In this document: piece by piece, positions 1-8,844 of the stretch
How positions within the stretch are numbered: position 1 is the stretch's first letter
How the letters are laid out: each line of letters begins with the position of its first letter
Assembly (NCBI GenBank): GCA_023663725.1
Contig: JAMPGX010000005.1
Span: 77,403-141,402 of the forward strand
Length of the DNA: 64,000 bases
Source: a bacterium
GTDB taxonomy: Bacteria > Bacillota > Clostridia > Lachnospirales > Lachnospiraceae
Direction of reading: 5' to 3'
The notes under the pieces: generated by a model
Seen by the model: only the letters and a program-made list of their open reading frames with translations
Database searches by the model: none
Told to the model about the DNA's origin: nothing
Translations under genes and position numbers: made by a program

Positions 1-1637
1 AGATCGCCTCTCGGATTGGTATTCACACCGACTCGGATTACCGAATACGGAGCGGCGTACTCTATGTGCTGCAACAGGCGGTGGGGGAGGGACACTGCTA
101 TCTGCCGATGGCAGTTTTGCTGGAGCGCGCTGCTTCCCTGCTGGACGTAGCCAGTGAGTATATTCGTCCGCAGCTGGACAATCTGACCATGGATAAAAAG
201 CTGGTGATCAAGGGGGAGCTGGTCTATGCCGCCAGCTATTATTACGCGGAGCTAAACTGTGCCCATATGCTCTGCAGCCTGGATGTTCCAATGCGGCAGG
301 ATCAGCAACAGATGCAGCGGACACTGGAAGCCATCGCGTCGGAGATAGGGATTCAACTGGACGAGCTGCAGTACCGGGCAGTGCAGGAAGCGATTCAAAA
401 CGGTCTGTTCATCCTCTCGGGAGGTCCGGGTACAGGGAAGACTACCACGATCAATACCATCATACGCTTTTTTGAGCGTGAGGGATATGACATCCTGCTG
501 GCTGCGCCCACAGGCCGAGCGGCCAAGCGCATGACGGAGGCTACGGGTTTTGAGGCCCGTACGATCCACCGGATGCTGGAGCTGAACGGGGCTCTGTCCG
601 ACGAGGATAAAAGGGGCATACGCTTTGAGAGAAACGAAGAGAATCCTCTGGAGGCGGACGTGATCATTATCGACGAGATGTCTATGGTCGATTTGCCCTT
701 GCTTCAGGCCATGCTGAAGGCAATCATGCCGGGAACCCGTCTGATTCTGGTAGGGGATGTGGACCAGTTGCCCAGCGTGGGACCAGGACAGGTGCTACGG
801 GACATCATGCAGGCTCGGGCTTTTCCGATGGTTGTGTTGCAGAAGATCTACCGACAGGCCGGCGAGAGCGATATTGTTGTCAATGCGCATCATATTAACA
901 GGGGAGAGCAGATTGCCCTGGACAACAAGAGCAGGGATTTTTTTCTGCTGGAGCGCAGCGATGTGAACGTCATCTATAAGCATATGATTCAGTTGATCAG
1001 GGAGAAGCTGCCGCCCTATGTCCATGCGACTCCCTATGATATCCAGGTGTTGACTCCCATGCGCAAGGGCAGTCTGGGAGTGGAGACGCTCAATGGAATC
1101 CTGCAGCAGTATCTCAATCCTCCCGACGCAGGCAAACGGGAATATGTCTCAGGGGGGACGATCTATCGCGAAGGTGATAAGGTAATGCAGATTCGCAACA
1201 ATTACCAGCTGGAATGGGAGGTTGTCAGTCGCTACGGCATTCCCGTTGACAAGGGAATGGGTGTGTTTAACGGGGATATGGGGAGGATACTGGAGATTCG
1301 AGAGAGCTGCTCTGAGCTGGTGGTGGAGTTTGACGAGAGCAGGAGAGTAACCTATCCGTTTTCTCTGTTGGAGGAGCTGGAGCTGTCCTATGCCATCACG
1401 ATACACAAATCCCAGGGCAGCGAGTATCCGGCGGTGATCATGCCTCTGCTGACCGGTCCAAGGCTGCTGTTTAACCGCAATCTTCTATATACCGGAGTTA
1501 CTCGGGCAAAGAGCTGTGTGACGATTCTCGGCAGCAGTCGGACTGTTCGGGACATGATTGACAATATCAGTGAGAACCAGCGCTACACTTCGCTGGATCA
1601 GCGGATTGGGGAGGAGCGACCTTGGGGCGCGGAATGA
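1..1637 (+). CDS. recD2: RecD2-like ATP-dependent DNA helicase, 5' end outside the window
   Basis: This is the C-terminal part of a superfamily 1 helicase of the RecD2/RecD-like family, which unwinds DNA 5' to 3' in repair. The frame is open from the first bases, so the start lies upstream; a GTG at 66 is only an internal codon. Counting from that codon, Walker A (GGPGTGKTTT) lies near residue 118, the Walker B-like DEMSMVD near 203, GDVDQLPSVGPG near 227, and the late motifs YAITIHKSQGSEYP and YTGVTRAK near 438-475. The family usually has about 740 residues, so roughly 200 are missing. Its end overlaps the start of comFC, suggesting translational coupling. Confidence 0.93.
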   Translation, partial: IASRIGIHTDSDYRIRSGVLYVLQQAVGEGHCYLPMAVLLERAASLLDVASEYIRPQLDNLTMDKKLVIKGELVYAASYYYAELNCAHMLCSLDVPMRQDQQQMQRTLEAIASEIGIQLDELQYRAVQEAIQNGLFILSGGPGTGKTTTINTIIRFFEREGYDILLAAPTGRAAKRMTEATGFEARTIHRMLELNGALSDEDKRGIRFERNEENPLEADVIIIDEMSMVDLPLLQAMLKAIMPGTRLILVGDVDQLPSVGPGQVLRDIMQARAFPMVVLQKIYRQAGESDIVVNAHHINRGEQIALDNKSRDFFLLERSDVNVIYKHMIQLIREKLPPYVHATPYDIQVLTPMRKGSLGVETLNGILQQYLNPPDAGKREYVSGGTIYREGDKVMQIRNNYQLEWEVVSRYGIPVDKGMGVFNGDMGRILEIRESCSELVVEFDESRRVTYPFSLLEELELSYAITIHKSQGSEYPAVIMPLLTGPRLLFNRNLLYTGVTRAKSCVTILGSSRTVRDMIDNISENQRYTSLDQRIGEERPWGAE

Positions 1638-2359
1638 GGGAAAATATTGGAGGATGGCTGGAGAAAGCCGCGGCATTATTATACCCGCCGGCATGTCCGG
1701 TCTGCAATGAGCTGCTGGGAACAGGCACGCAGAGCATGTGCCCGGACTGTAGAAGGCGCGTGCGCTATCTGTCGGGGCCACTGTGCTGCAAATGCGGTAA
1801 AAAGCTTTCGGAGCGCGAGGCGGAGTACTGCTTAGATTGCAGTCGGGGGCGCCACGTATTCACTGCTGGAAGGGCTCTGTATGAGTACGAGGATGTCGCA
1901 GCCGCCCTCTATCGTTTTAAATATGGCGGATACAGAGAGTATGCGCAATTTTTTGCGGGAGAGCTGGCGCGACAACTGGGGGCCTATATCTGCTCGCTTA
2001 AGCCCGATGGCCTGGTGCCTGTCCCCATGTACCGGGGCAAGCAGCGCCGCAGGGGATACAATCAGGCGGAGCTGCTTGCCCGGGCATTGGGCAGGGAACT
2101 GAGCATTCCGGTGTACACGAATCTGGTGGTCAGAAACAGGAATACCAGGCCTCTGAAGGAATTAAATTCTGAAGAAAGATTAAATAATTTGAAAAGGGCT
2201 TTTAATCTTGCTCAAAATAGTGTAAAATTAAAGACAATTATACTGATAGACGATATTTACACCACCGGAAGCACGATGGATCAGGTGTCCTCAGTGCTTT
2301 TGGCAGGTGGCAGCCGGAAAATCTATTCTATTGTTCTGGCCATTGGAGCTGGAGTATAG
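1622..2359 (+). CDS. comFC: ComFC-family phosphoribosyltransferase-like competence protein
   Basis: ComF-family protein, linked to DNA uptake or processing in competent Firmicutes. The N-terminal third carries cysteine pairs (CPVC, CPDC, CCKC, CLDC) of a zinc-binding region. The C-terminal half ends in a phosphoribosyltransferase signature, IDDIYTTGSTMD, near residue 213. Length (245 residues) is normal. TTG at 1622 has a good GGGGAGG six bases upstream; ATG at 1634 overlaps the helicase stop as ATGA but lacks a well-placed ribosome binding site, so the start is not certain. The region around 2150-2250 is visibly AT-richer than the rest. The next gene is yvyF-like, the same neighbour order as in Bacillus. 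Confidence 0.9.
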   Translation: MGRGMRENIGGWLEKAAALLYPPACPVCNELLGTGTQSMCPDCRRRVRYLSGPLCCKCGKKLSEREAEYCLDCSRGRHVFTAGRALYEYEDVAAALYRFKYGGYREYAQFFAGELARQLGAYICSLKPDGLVPVPMYRGKQRRRGYNQAELLARALGRELSIPVYTNLVVRNRNTRPLKELNSEERLNNLKRAFNLAQNSVKLKTIILIDDIYTTGSTMDQVSSVLLAGGSRKIYSIVLAIGAGV

Positions 2360-2378
2360 GGAAACGGAGGGCGCGGGA

Positions 2379-2789
2379 ATGAATGTCAGGAGTTGTAAGA
2401 TCTGTAAGAGACTGTTTAACTATTTGTCGGGGCCGGCTTATTGCCCTGCATGCAGAGACAAGATGGAGGAGAAGTTTCAGGAGGTCAAAGCTTATATTCA
2501 GGAGAATCCGGGTGTGCATATTCAGGATGTAGCGGAAGCCTGCGATGTGGAGACCGCCCAGATTCGGCAGTGGCTGAGGGAGGAGCGCCTGGAATTGACG
2601 GAGGGATCGCCTCTCATGCTCAGCTGCGACAGCTGCGGCGCACCGATTCGCAGCGGAAGATACTGCGAAAAGTGTAAGGCGAATGTAAGCAATGGATTTA
2701 AGGACATACTAAGGAATAATGCGAAAAAGAGTCCGGACAGCTTCAGAAAAAAGGAAGATCCCGGATCGAGAATGCGTTTTCTGCAATAA
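2379..2789 (+). CDS. yvyF: YvyF-like zinc-ribbon protein (flagellar operon protein family)
   Basis: A small cytoplasmic protein (136 residues) with an N-terminal CKIC...CPAC pair, a central winged-helix-like stretch (VHIQDVAEACDVETAQIRQW) and a C-terminal CDSC...CEKC pair. This matches the YvyF family, which follows comFC and precedes flgM in Bacillus. No flagellar genes are visible here, so a flagellar role is only by family name. ATG at 2379 is chosen over the upstream in-frame ATG at 2307 because GGAGG lies eight bases ahead of it and the conserved family start follows. Confidence 0.8.
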   Translation: MNVRSCKICKRLFNYLSGPAYCPACRDKMEEKFQEVKAYIQENPGVHIQDVAEACDVETAQIRQWLREERLELTEGSPLMLSCDSCGAPIRSGRYCEKCKANVSNGFKDILRNNAKKSPDSFRKKEDPGSRMRFLQ

Positions 2790-2810
2790 AATGAGAAAGG
2801 CAAGTAGTTT

Positions 2811-3197
2811 ATGCTGAATGAGGAACGGGTAATATTGATGACCAAGATGGCCTCCTATGAAGAGGGGGAAGGCAAGAAGAGTATGGCGTTGGGGCGGTAT
2901 TTTCGGGGAGATTATATTTCCCTGCGGCTTTTGCGCGCATTTCTGAGCGCTACTATCGCTTATTTGCTTGGATTTGGCCTGTATATCCTGTATGATTTTG
3001 AGATGCTGTTGGCGGATATTTATAAGATGGATTTGCTTGTATTTGCCCGCAATGTCGTGATATGGTACGCTGTCTTCGTGGTCGCATACTGTGTGCTCAC
3101 ATATATCATCTGCACATATCAGTATGCAAAAGCCAAAAAAAGCCTGAAGTGCTATTATCACAACCTGAAAAAACTTGACAACCTATATCGGCAATGA
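2811..3197 (+). CDS. Unrecognised small membrane protein upstream of the c-di-AMP operon
   Basis: A 128-residue protein that I cannot assign to a family. It has a charged N-terminal segment of about 40 residues, two hydrophobic stretches near residues 42-62 and 78-103 that look like transmembrane helices, and a basic C-terminal tail rich in Lys and Tyr. The ribosome binding site is weak (AAGGCAAG). It lies between yvyF-like and another unknown membrane protein, both on the same strand, so it may belong to a transcription unit leading into cdaA. A function in c-di-AMP or envelope control would be a guess. Confidence 0.65.
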   Translation: MLNEERVILMTKMASYEEGEGKKSMALGRYFRGDYISLRLLRAFLSATIAYLLGFGLYILYDFEMLLADIYKMDLLVFARNVVIWYAVFVVAYCVLTYIICTYQYAKAKKSLKCYYHNLKKLDNLYRQ

Positions 3198-3220
3198 CGC
3201 AAAATATAGAAAAGGTAAGG

Positions 3221-3280
3221 TTTGGAGGGCTTCCTCCAAATACGCATGAGATGGTCCATGGGGCCGTAGCCGACATGCGT
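3221..3280 (+). promoter_or_regulatory. Tandem hairpins in the leader of the gene at 3292
   Basis: Two inverted repeats fill the gap before the next gene. The first, 3221-3240, is a perfect TTTGGAGG/CCTCCAAA stem with a four-base loop. The second, about 3243-3280, is closed by ACGCATG/CATGCGT and can hold an inner GGTCC/GGGCC helix. The GGAGAGG ribosome binding site follows at once. Neither hairpin has a T-tract, so they are not standard terminators. They could be an RNA leader or stability element; no known riboswitch class is recognised. Confidence 0.4.
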
Positions 3281-3291
3281 GGAGAGGTATT

Positions 3292-4410
3292 ATGAGAAGT
3301 TTGTTAGAGATTCGTGAAAAAATCAAATTGCTGTACAGCAGAAATGAATTTATTCTTATGCCCATTCTGAAATTCATGCTGGCTTTTTTGACGATCTGCA
3401 TGGTGAATGGAGAACTGGGCTATATGGGAAAACTGGACAATCTGGGATTGGTATTGATCGTTTCCCTGCTTTGTTCTTTTTTGCCCAACGGTTGCATCGT
3501 CCTGTTTGCTGCGGTATTCAGCCTGATGCATCTGTATGAATTATCGCTTGAGGTGGCGGTGGCTGGACTTGCGATCTACCTGATCATGTTTCTGTTGTTC
3601 TTCAGACTGGACTCCAGGGATTCGGTGATACTGATATTCACCGTTGTGCTGCTGGGGATGAAGATCCCCTATGTAATCCCAGTGGCCGTAGGGCTTTTGT
3701 CCACTCCTGCCGCAGCTGTTCCTGTGGCGTGTGGCACGATAGTGTACAGTATGCTGACCAATATCTCTGACAATGCCACGATCATCAGCGGTATGGGGAC
3801 GGATGAAGCGACGGCCAAGCTGAGGATGGTCATCGACAGCGTTATGGGCAATCGCGCTATGATCGTCATGATCGCCGCCTTTGCAATCACGATTACCGTG
3901 GTTTATCTGATTCGGCGGATGTCCATTGATTATTCCTGGTCTATTGCCATGGTTGCCGGCGTAATAATAGATTTAGTAGTACTGTTGGTGGGAGATCTGA
4001 TATATGACACCAACCTGTCGCTGGGTATGGCGGTGCTGGGCAGCATATTAGCGCTGCTCATCGCCAAGGTTCTGGAGTTTTTCCGTTTCTGCGTGGACTA
4101 CAGCAGAACGGAGAAGGTACAGTATGAGGATGATGAATATTATTATTATGTTAAGGCAGTTCCCAAGATGAATGTATCTGCGGAAGCCAAGACAGTCAAA
4201 CGCATTAACACGCAGCGCCGGCCGATACGCGTACCCGTGGAGGACGACGATATGACGGTTGCGCCTGGACGGGTAAGTCGGAGTGTGGTGACAGAGCGGA
4301 CCGGCGGCAGAAGCATTCGTTCCAGATCCTACCAGCGCGCAGCAGGCAGAAGCGTGACGATCAGCGGTGAAAACGATGACGACGCGATAGAAGACTACGA
4401 CGAGATATAA
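3292..4410 (+). CDS. Unrecognised polytopic membrane protein with charged C-terminal tail
   Basis: A 372-residue protein with about seven or eight hydrophobic helices over residues 20-270, then a hydrophilic cytoplasmic tail of about 100 residues rich in Arg, Asp, Glu and Tyr (YEDDEYYYYVK, and an acidic end near EDYDEI). GGAGAGG sits seven bases before the ATG. It directly precedes cdaA with a 31-base gap and is probably co-transcribed with it. I do not recognise the family. The position suggests an envelope or c-di-AMP role, but nothing in the sequence proves it. The Arg-rich then acidic tail could be a protein interaction segment. Confidence 0.75.
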   Translation: MRSLLEIREKIKLLYSRNEFILMPILKFMLAFLTICMVNGELGYMGKLDNLGLVLIVSLLCSFLPNGCIVLFAAVFSLMHLYELSLEVAVAGLAIYLIMFLLFFRLDSRDSVILIFTVVLLGMKIPYVIPVAVGLLSTPAAAVPVACGTIVYSMLTNISDNATIISGMGTDEATAKLRMVIDSVMGNRAMIVMIAAFAITITVVYLIRRMSIDYSWSIAMVAGVIIDLVVLLVGDLIYDTNLSLGMAVLGSILALLIAKVLEFFRFCVDYSRTEKVQYEDDEYYYYVKAVPKMNVSAEAKTVKRINTQRRPIRVPVEDDDMTVAPGRVSRSVVTERTGGRSIRSRSYQRAAGRSVTISGENDDDAIEDYDEI

Positions 4411-4441
4411 GTAAGGCTGCAAAGGCATAGGTTAGGCAGGC

Positions 4442-5308
4442 ATGGAGACGGTTAGGGAAATCATTGCAAACTTAAGAAGATATGTGCCCAGCATAGAGGT
4501 CGGAGACATTCTGGAGATTATCATTATTGCTTTTCTCCTCTATCACATCATGTTGTGGATTCAGAAAACGAGGGCCTGGACTTTGCTCAAGGGCCTGCTT
4601 GTCATACTGATTTTTTGGGTTGCCGCTTCCTATTTTAAGATGAATACGATTCTGTGGCTTGGGAAGAATGTATTTGGCTTTGCTGTGACGGCAATGATTG
4701 TGGTTCTGCAGCCGGAGCTGCGAAAAGCGCTGGAGGATCTGGGCAATAAGAATCTGATTGCCAATGCGTTGCCATTTGACAATGGCAGAAACACGGACAA
4801 CACATTTACGGAGAAGACGGTGAATGAAATTACCCGCGCCTGCGTGGAGATGAGCAAGGTAAAGACAGGGGCGCTGATCGTCATCGAACAGAAGGAATCG
4901 CTTGCTGAGTATGAGAGAACCGGTATCGACGTGGACGGTCTGGTTACCAGCCAGCTGTTGATCAATATCTTTGAACATAATACGCCGTTGCATGACGGGG
5001 CAGTGATTATTCGGGGAAACAGGATTACCTCAGCGACCTGCTATCTGCCTCAAACAGACAACGGGGATATCAGCAAGGAGGTCGGAACCCGTCACAGAGC
5101 CGGTGTAGGTATCTCCGAAGTCACGGATTCTGTGACGGTGATCGTGTCTGAACAGACTGGAAAGATCAGCATAACGGTGGGAGGCCGGATGGAACGGGGA
5201 TTTGGCGGCGACGAGCTGAAGAAACGTCTGATGGAATTGACCAATCTGACGGAGGACACAGGCAAGAGCAGGCGCAAAAAGAAAGGGAAGGGCAAACAGG
5301 AGGCATGA
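4442..5308 (+). CDS. cdaA: Diadenylate cyclase CdaA
   Basis: Makes c-di-AMP from two ATP at the cytoplasmic face of the membrane. Three hydrophobic helices occupy residues 20-100. The DAC domain follows, with the catalytic DGA motif in PLHDGAVII near residue 182 and RHRAG near 218; both are intact. Length (288) is slightly above the usual 270 because of a Lys-rich C-terminus. The last four bases overlap the start of cdaR as ATGA. The cdaA-cdaR-glmM order is the standard Firmicute arrangement, linking c-di-AMP to potassium balance and cell-wall precursor synthesis. Confidence 0.96.
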   Translation: METVREIIANLRRYVPSIEVGDILEIIIIAFLLYHIMLWIQKTRAWTLLKGLLVILIFWVAASYFKMNTILWLGKNVFGFAVTAMIVVLQPELRKALEDLGNKNLIANALPFDNGRNTDNTFTEKTVNEITRACVEMSKVKTGALIVIEQKESLAEYERTGIDVDGLVTSQLLINIFEHNTPLHDGAVIIRGNRITSATCYLPQTDNGDISKEVGTRHRAGVGISEVTDSVTVIVSEQTGKISITVGGRMERGFGGDELKKRLMELTNLTEDTGKSRRKKKGKGKQEA

Positions 5309-6615
5309 AAGGGAAGATAGGTTCTAAAATACGTTCCATATTTTTCTCTCATTGGCTGCTCAAGCTAATGTCCCTGCTGCTTGCTTTTACGCTATGGTTT
5401 GTCGTAATCAGTACGGACGATCCGGTAGATGAGAGAAGATTTCAGAATATAAGAGTCAATCTGCTCAATACGGAGCTGCTTACAGAGAAGGGGCAGATAT
5501 ATGAGGTCCTGGACAATACGGACGTGCTGCGCACGGTGACCTTTGACGCTCCCAACAGCGTCAGAAGGGAGATACAGAGCAGCGACATTATCGCGGAGGC
5601 GGATCTGACCAATCTGACAGTGACCAATACGGTGGAGATCAAGTTCTCCTGCCCCAAGTACAGCGATCAGGTGCAGAACATTCGGGGTAATATCGAGTAT
5701 GTGAAGCTCAATATCGAGGAGAAGGTTGACAATTGGATCAACATCGAGGTCAATAAAACGGGTGAGGTGGAGGAGGGCTACATGATTGGCACCACCAGCC
5801 TGGACCGGAACAGATTGCACATAGAAGGGCCTAAGAGCGCCATAGACATCATCGACAGAGCCGTGGTCGATGTGGATGTGGCGGGTATTACCAGCAACAG
5901 CACTGCCTCAGGAGAAATCCGTTTGATTGATACCGAGGGAAATGAGGTAAACAGGGCTTCCGTGTCCAAAAATCTGGATATTGTCACAGTGTCCGTAACC
6001 GTATGGAATATCAAGGAAGTTCCTGTCGTATACGGATATACCGGTACGCTCGCAGAGGGTTATGTGGACACAGGCGTGATAGAGTCGTCTGTACAGACTG
6101 TGAAAATAGCCGGCTCTGCCGATAGGCTGGCAAATATTAAGGAGCTGCAGGTGAAGCCAGAGGATATCAATATCACAGGCGCGACCAAGGACTATGAGAC
6201 AGTGGTGCAGCTGAAGGATTATCTGCCTACGGGAATATACTTTGCGGATAAGGATTTTGCCGACACAGCGCGGGTGACTGTTAAGGTTGAACCGGTGGTA
6301 GAGAAGCGGATACTGATTCAGCCGGAGAATATCCAGATCATCAATGTGCCGGAGGATATGGTCTGTGAGATTGTCGGTACCAGCTCATCTCCGCTGATCG
6401 TGAGAGGGTTGAGCGCTTATGTGACCCTGTTGCAGCCGGATACGTTGCAGGGTATGATCGATGTCGGAGAATGGATGAAGGATTCCAATCTGACAGAATT
6501 GTCGGAGGGCGAATACAGCCTGCCGATAACGGTTTCGTTACTGGAGCAGCAGGAATGTGTGGCAATACCAGCTATCACTCTGAGGTTTACCCCTGCGCAG
6601 GAGGATACGGAATAA
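5305..6615 (+). CDS. cdaR: CdaR (YbbR-domain) regulator of CdaA
   Basis: A membrane-anchored extracytoplasmic protein that binds and modulates CdaA. One N-terminal transmembrane helix (about residues 13-33) is followed by roughly four YbbR-like beta repeats of about 80-90 residues; two repeats begin near VDNWINIEVNKTGEVEEGY and KEVPVVYGYTGTLAEGYV. Length (436) fits the family. Its ATG overlaps the cdaA stop by four bases, so the two are translationally coupled. glmM follows after 33 bases. Confidence 0.93.
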   Translation: MKGKIGSKIRSIFFSHWLLKLMSLLLAFTLWFVVISTDDPVDERRFQNIRVNLLNTELLTEKGQIYEVLDNTDVLRTVTFDAPNSVRREIQSSDIIAEADLTNLTVTNTVEIKFSCPKYSDQVQNIRGNIEYVKLNIEEKVDNWINIEVNKTGEVEEGYMIGTTSLDRNRLHIEGPKSAIDIIDRAVVDVDVAGITSNSTASGEIRLIDTEGNEVNRASVSKNLDIVTVSVTVWNIKEVPVVYGYTGTLAEGYVDTGVIESSVQTVKIAGSADRLANIKELQVKPEDINITGATKDYETVVQLKDYLPTGIYFADKDFADTARVTVKVEPVVEKRILIQPENIQIINVPEDMVCEIVGTSSSPLIVRGLSAYVTLLQPDTLQGMIDVGEWMKDSNLTELSEGEYSLPITVSLLEQQECVAIPAITLRFTPAQEDTE

Positions 6616-6648
6616 CAGTAGACAGAGTATTGGAGGATTTGAGAGATT

Positions 6649-7998
6649 ATGGCCAGATTATTTGGAACGGATGGGGTCAGAGGTATTGCGAACGAGGAAC
6701 TCACCCCTCTGTTAGCTATGCAGCTCGGGCAGGCCGGCGCATATGTGTTGACAAAGGAAAAAGAACATAAGCCCACAATTATGGTTGGATGCGATACCCG
6801 AATATCGGGGGATATGCTGGCCAACGCTCTGATGGCGGGAGCCTGTTCCGTAGGTGCAAATTGCGTGTATGTGGGTGTAATCCCTACGCCGGCGGTGGCT
6901 TATCTGACGCAGAAATATAAGGTGGATGCAGGGGTAGTGATCTCCGCCTCTCATAATCCGGTGGAGTTCAATGGCATCAAGTTCTTTGACGGGGATGGCT
7001 ATAAGCTGCCAGACGCGTTGGAGGATGAGATTGAAATGCTGATTGCGTCCCAGATGCAGGGAGTGAAGTTCCCTATTGGCCCAGGTGTGGGCAAGATTAA
7101 GTATCGCACTGATGCCAGGGAGGAATACATTAACCATGCAATCCAGTCGGTGAAGGTGGATATCAGCCGCCTGAAAATCGTTGTGGATTGCGCGGAGGGC
7201 GCCGCCTATTATACCTCGGTGGAGGCGTTGAGAGAGCTGGGCGGCGAGGTGGTTGCCCTACACAATAACCCTGATGGCACGAATATAAATGCGAACTGTG
7301 GTTCTACCCATATGGGTGAGCTGCAGGCCAGAGTGGTATATGAGAAGGCGGATATTGGCCTGGCGTTTGACGGGGATGCGGACCGGCTGTTGGCTGTGGA
7401 CGAAAATGGCAAGATCGTGGACGGCGATCAGATCATGGCTATAGTGGGCAACCATATGAAGAGCCAGGGCAGGCTGAAAAAGGATACTATCGTAGCGACC
7501 GTTATGAGTAATCTGGGCTTTTTCCTGATGGCGGAGAGAGAAGGCCTGCATGTAGAGCAGACCAAGGTGGGTGATCGGTATGTGTTAGAGCGGATGAAGG
7601 AGATCGGCGCCAGTCTGGGCGGAGAGCAGTCGGGACATGTGATCTTCCTGGATGAGAATACCACGGGGGACGGCCTGCTCAGTGCGTTGCACCTGTTACA
7701 GGTGATGGCAGACACAGGGAAGCCGTTGTCGGAGCTGTCACAGATTATGGAGGTTCTTCCACAGGTCATGGTCAATGCCAAGGTAGCTAACCACAAGAAG
7801 GAGCGGTATATGGAATATCCGGAGATTGCTCAGGCCATTGCGGAGTTGGAGGAGAAATTCGCGGGAGAGGGCAGAGTGCTGATCCGACCCTCGGGGACAG
7901 AGCCTCTGGTGCGCGTCATGATCGAGGGAAAGGACTACGAGGCCATACAGACGGAGGCCACAGCTCTGGCGAAGCTGATTCAGGACAGGATGTTCTAA
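6649..7998 (+). CDS. glmM: Phosphoglucosamine mutase
   Basis: Interconverts glucosamine-6-phosphate and glucosamine-1-phosphate, the step before UDP-GlcNAc and peptidoglycan. The N-terminal signature FGTDGVRG is present, the phosphoserine loop is SASHNPVEFNG near residue 102, the metal-binding loop is FDGDADR near 242, and the phosphate-binding loop is RPSGTEPLVRVM near 411. Length 449 is typical. GGAGG lies about 12 bases before the ATG. It is the third gene of the c-di-AMP operon; GlmM is known to interact with CdaA in related bacteria. Confidence 0.97.
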   Translation: MARLFGTDGVRGIANEELTPLLAMQLGQAGAYVLTKEKEHKPTIMVGCDTRISGDMLANALMAGACSVGANCVYVGVIPTPAVAYLTQKYKVDAGVVISASHNPVEFNGIKFFDGDGYKLPDALEDEIEMLIASQMQGVKFPIGPGVGKIKYRTDAREEYINHAIQSVKVDISRLKIVVDCAEGAAYYTSVEALRELGGEVVALHNNPDGTNINANCGSTHMGELQARVVYEKADIGLAFDGDADRLLAVDENGKIVDGDQIMAIVGNHMKSQGRLKKDTIVATVMSNLGFFLMAEREGLHVEQTKVGDRYVLERMKEIGASLGGEQSGHVIFLDENTTGDGLLSALHLLQVMADTGKPLSELSQIMEVLPQVMVNAKVANHKKERYMEYPEIAQAIAELEEKFAGEGRVLIRPSGTEPLVRVMIEGKDYEAIQTEATALAKLIQDRMF

Positions 7999-8019
7999 GA
8001 GTCACTTGTGATTTTCAGT

Positions 8020-8034
8020 ATTCTATGATAGAAT
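8020..8034. promoter_or_regulatory. Perfect palindrome ahead of the HPr gene
   Basis: ATTCTAT-G-ATAGAAT is a perfect 7-1-7 palindrome. It contains TATGAT (8024-8029), which could be a -10 box, although no good -35 lies 17 bases upstream. It could be an operator for the HPr gene 130 bases downstream. No regulator is suggested by the sequence. Confidence 0.4.
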
Positions 8035-8166
8035 GTTATCGGGATATGGACTGCGATGTATCAGGATCGGCGTACAGGTACATAGAAGAGAAGGATACTG
8101 CGGAATACATCCCGATTGATGGGGATAGCAGATTGGGAACGCAATATTATTTTGGAGGTATGGGAT

Positions 8167-8430
8167 ATGGTAAGCCAGAAGGTTACAATTAAGAATCCCA
8201 CAGGTCTGCACTTGAGGCCGGCGGGAATTCTGTGCAAGGAAGCAATGCAGTTTAAGTCGCTGATCACATTTACATTTCGGGACAGCACAGCCAATGCCAA
8301 GAGTGTGCTAAGCGTGTTGGGGGCCTGCGTAAAATGTGGAGATGAGATTGAATTTATCTGCGAGGGGGAAGATGAGCAGGATGCTCTGAAGGCCCTGGTC
8401 AACGCAGTGGAGAGTGGGCTTGGAGAATAG
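8167..8430 (+). CDS. ptsH: HPr-family phosphocarrier protein
   Basis: An 87-residue HPr domain. The active-site histidine lies in NPTGLHLRPAG (His15) and the regulatory serine in NAKSVLSVLG (Ser46), so both the phosphotransferase role and HPr-kinase control are possible. The ATG at 8167 is preferred over one 51 bases upstream because GGAGG sits eight bases before it and the protein then has the normal HPr length. No enzyme I or other PTS gene is in the window, so it may be the general HPr or a second regulatory paralogue. Confidence 0.93.
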   Translation: MVSQKVTIKNPTGLHLRPAGILCKEAMQFKSLITFTFRDSTANAKSVLSVLGACVKCGDEIEFICEGEDEQDALKALVNAVESGLGE

Positions 8431-8844
8431 CCATATATGCTGAAATAGAACAGAGCTGTCGCGACAACTAATTTTTTAGCTGGGCGGCAGCCTTCTTTTG
8501 TTCGGATATTTTAATAAGGGATAGAGCACACGCAACGGAACGCAACAGAAACCGCTCCAAAATGTCAGCGTTGGTTGGTAGACGGAGGAGGTATCTGATC
8601 TTATAATGCAAATAAAGCATACAAATGTGGGAAAAGATAAACTTGACAGAAAAATGGAGCAAATGCCAGGGAACAGATATTGTGTATTCAGAAGCTATGC
8701 AAGAGGTATCCGTCCTTTGACATAGGCATAGCCGCCGAGTCTCGCAAGTGCGTGGCATAAGGAGGAAGTTTGGAAGTACGACTTCCAAATACTGATTGGT
8801 GCAATACCGCAGGCAAAGCCAGCGATATGCGGAAAGGGGAAAAT
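8431..8844. other. Intergenic stretch without a supported gene
   Basis: About 410 bases between the HPr gene and the glycosyltransferase. An ORF runs the other way (about 8468-8950, 160 codons), but it overlaps the glycosyltransferase start, has no ribosome binding site and shows no known motif. A short minus-strand reading near 8695-8770 ends in a peptide with LARLGGY, faintly like a transposase C-terminus, too short to call. The sequence may hold degraded mobile DNA plus the promoter of the next gene. Confidence 0.4.

Noticed and set aside
8455-8480. TGTCGCGACA palindrome after HPr as a terminator
   Set aside because: It is a loopless self-complementary decamer; the T-run is separated from it and no stable stem-loop forms.
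8695-8770. Possible transposase C-terminal fragment on the minus strand (LARLGGY)
   Set aside because: Only a dozen residues suggest it; no other transposase motif or inverted end is seen nearby.
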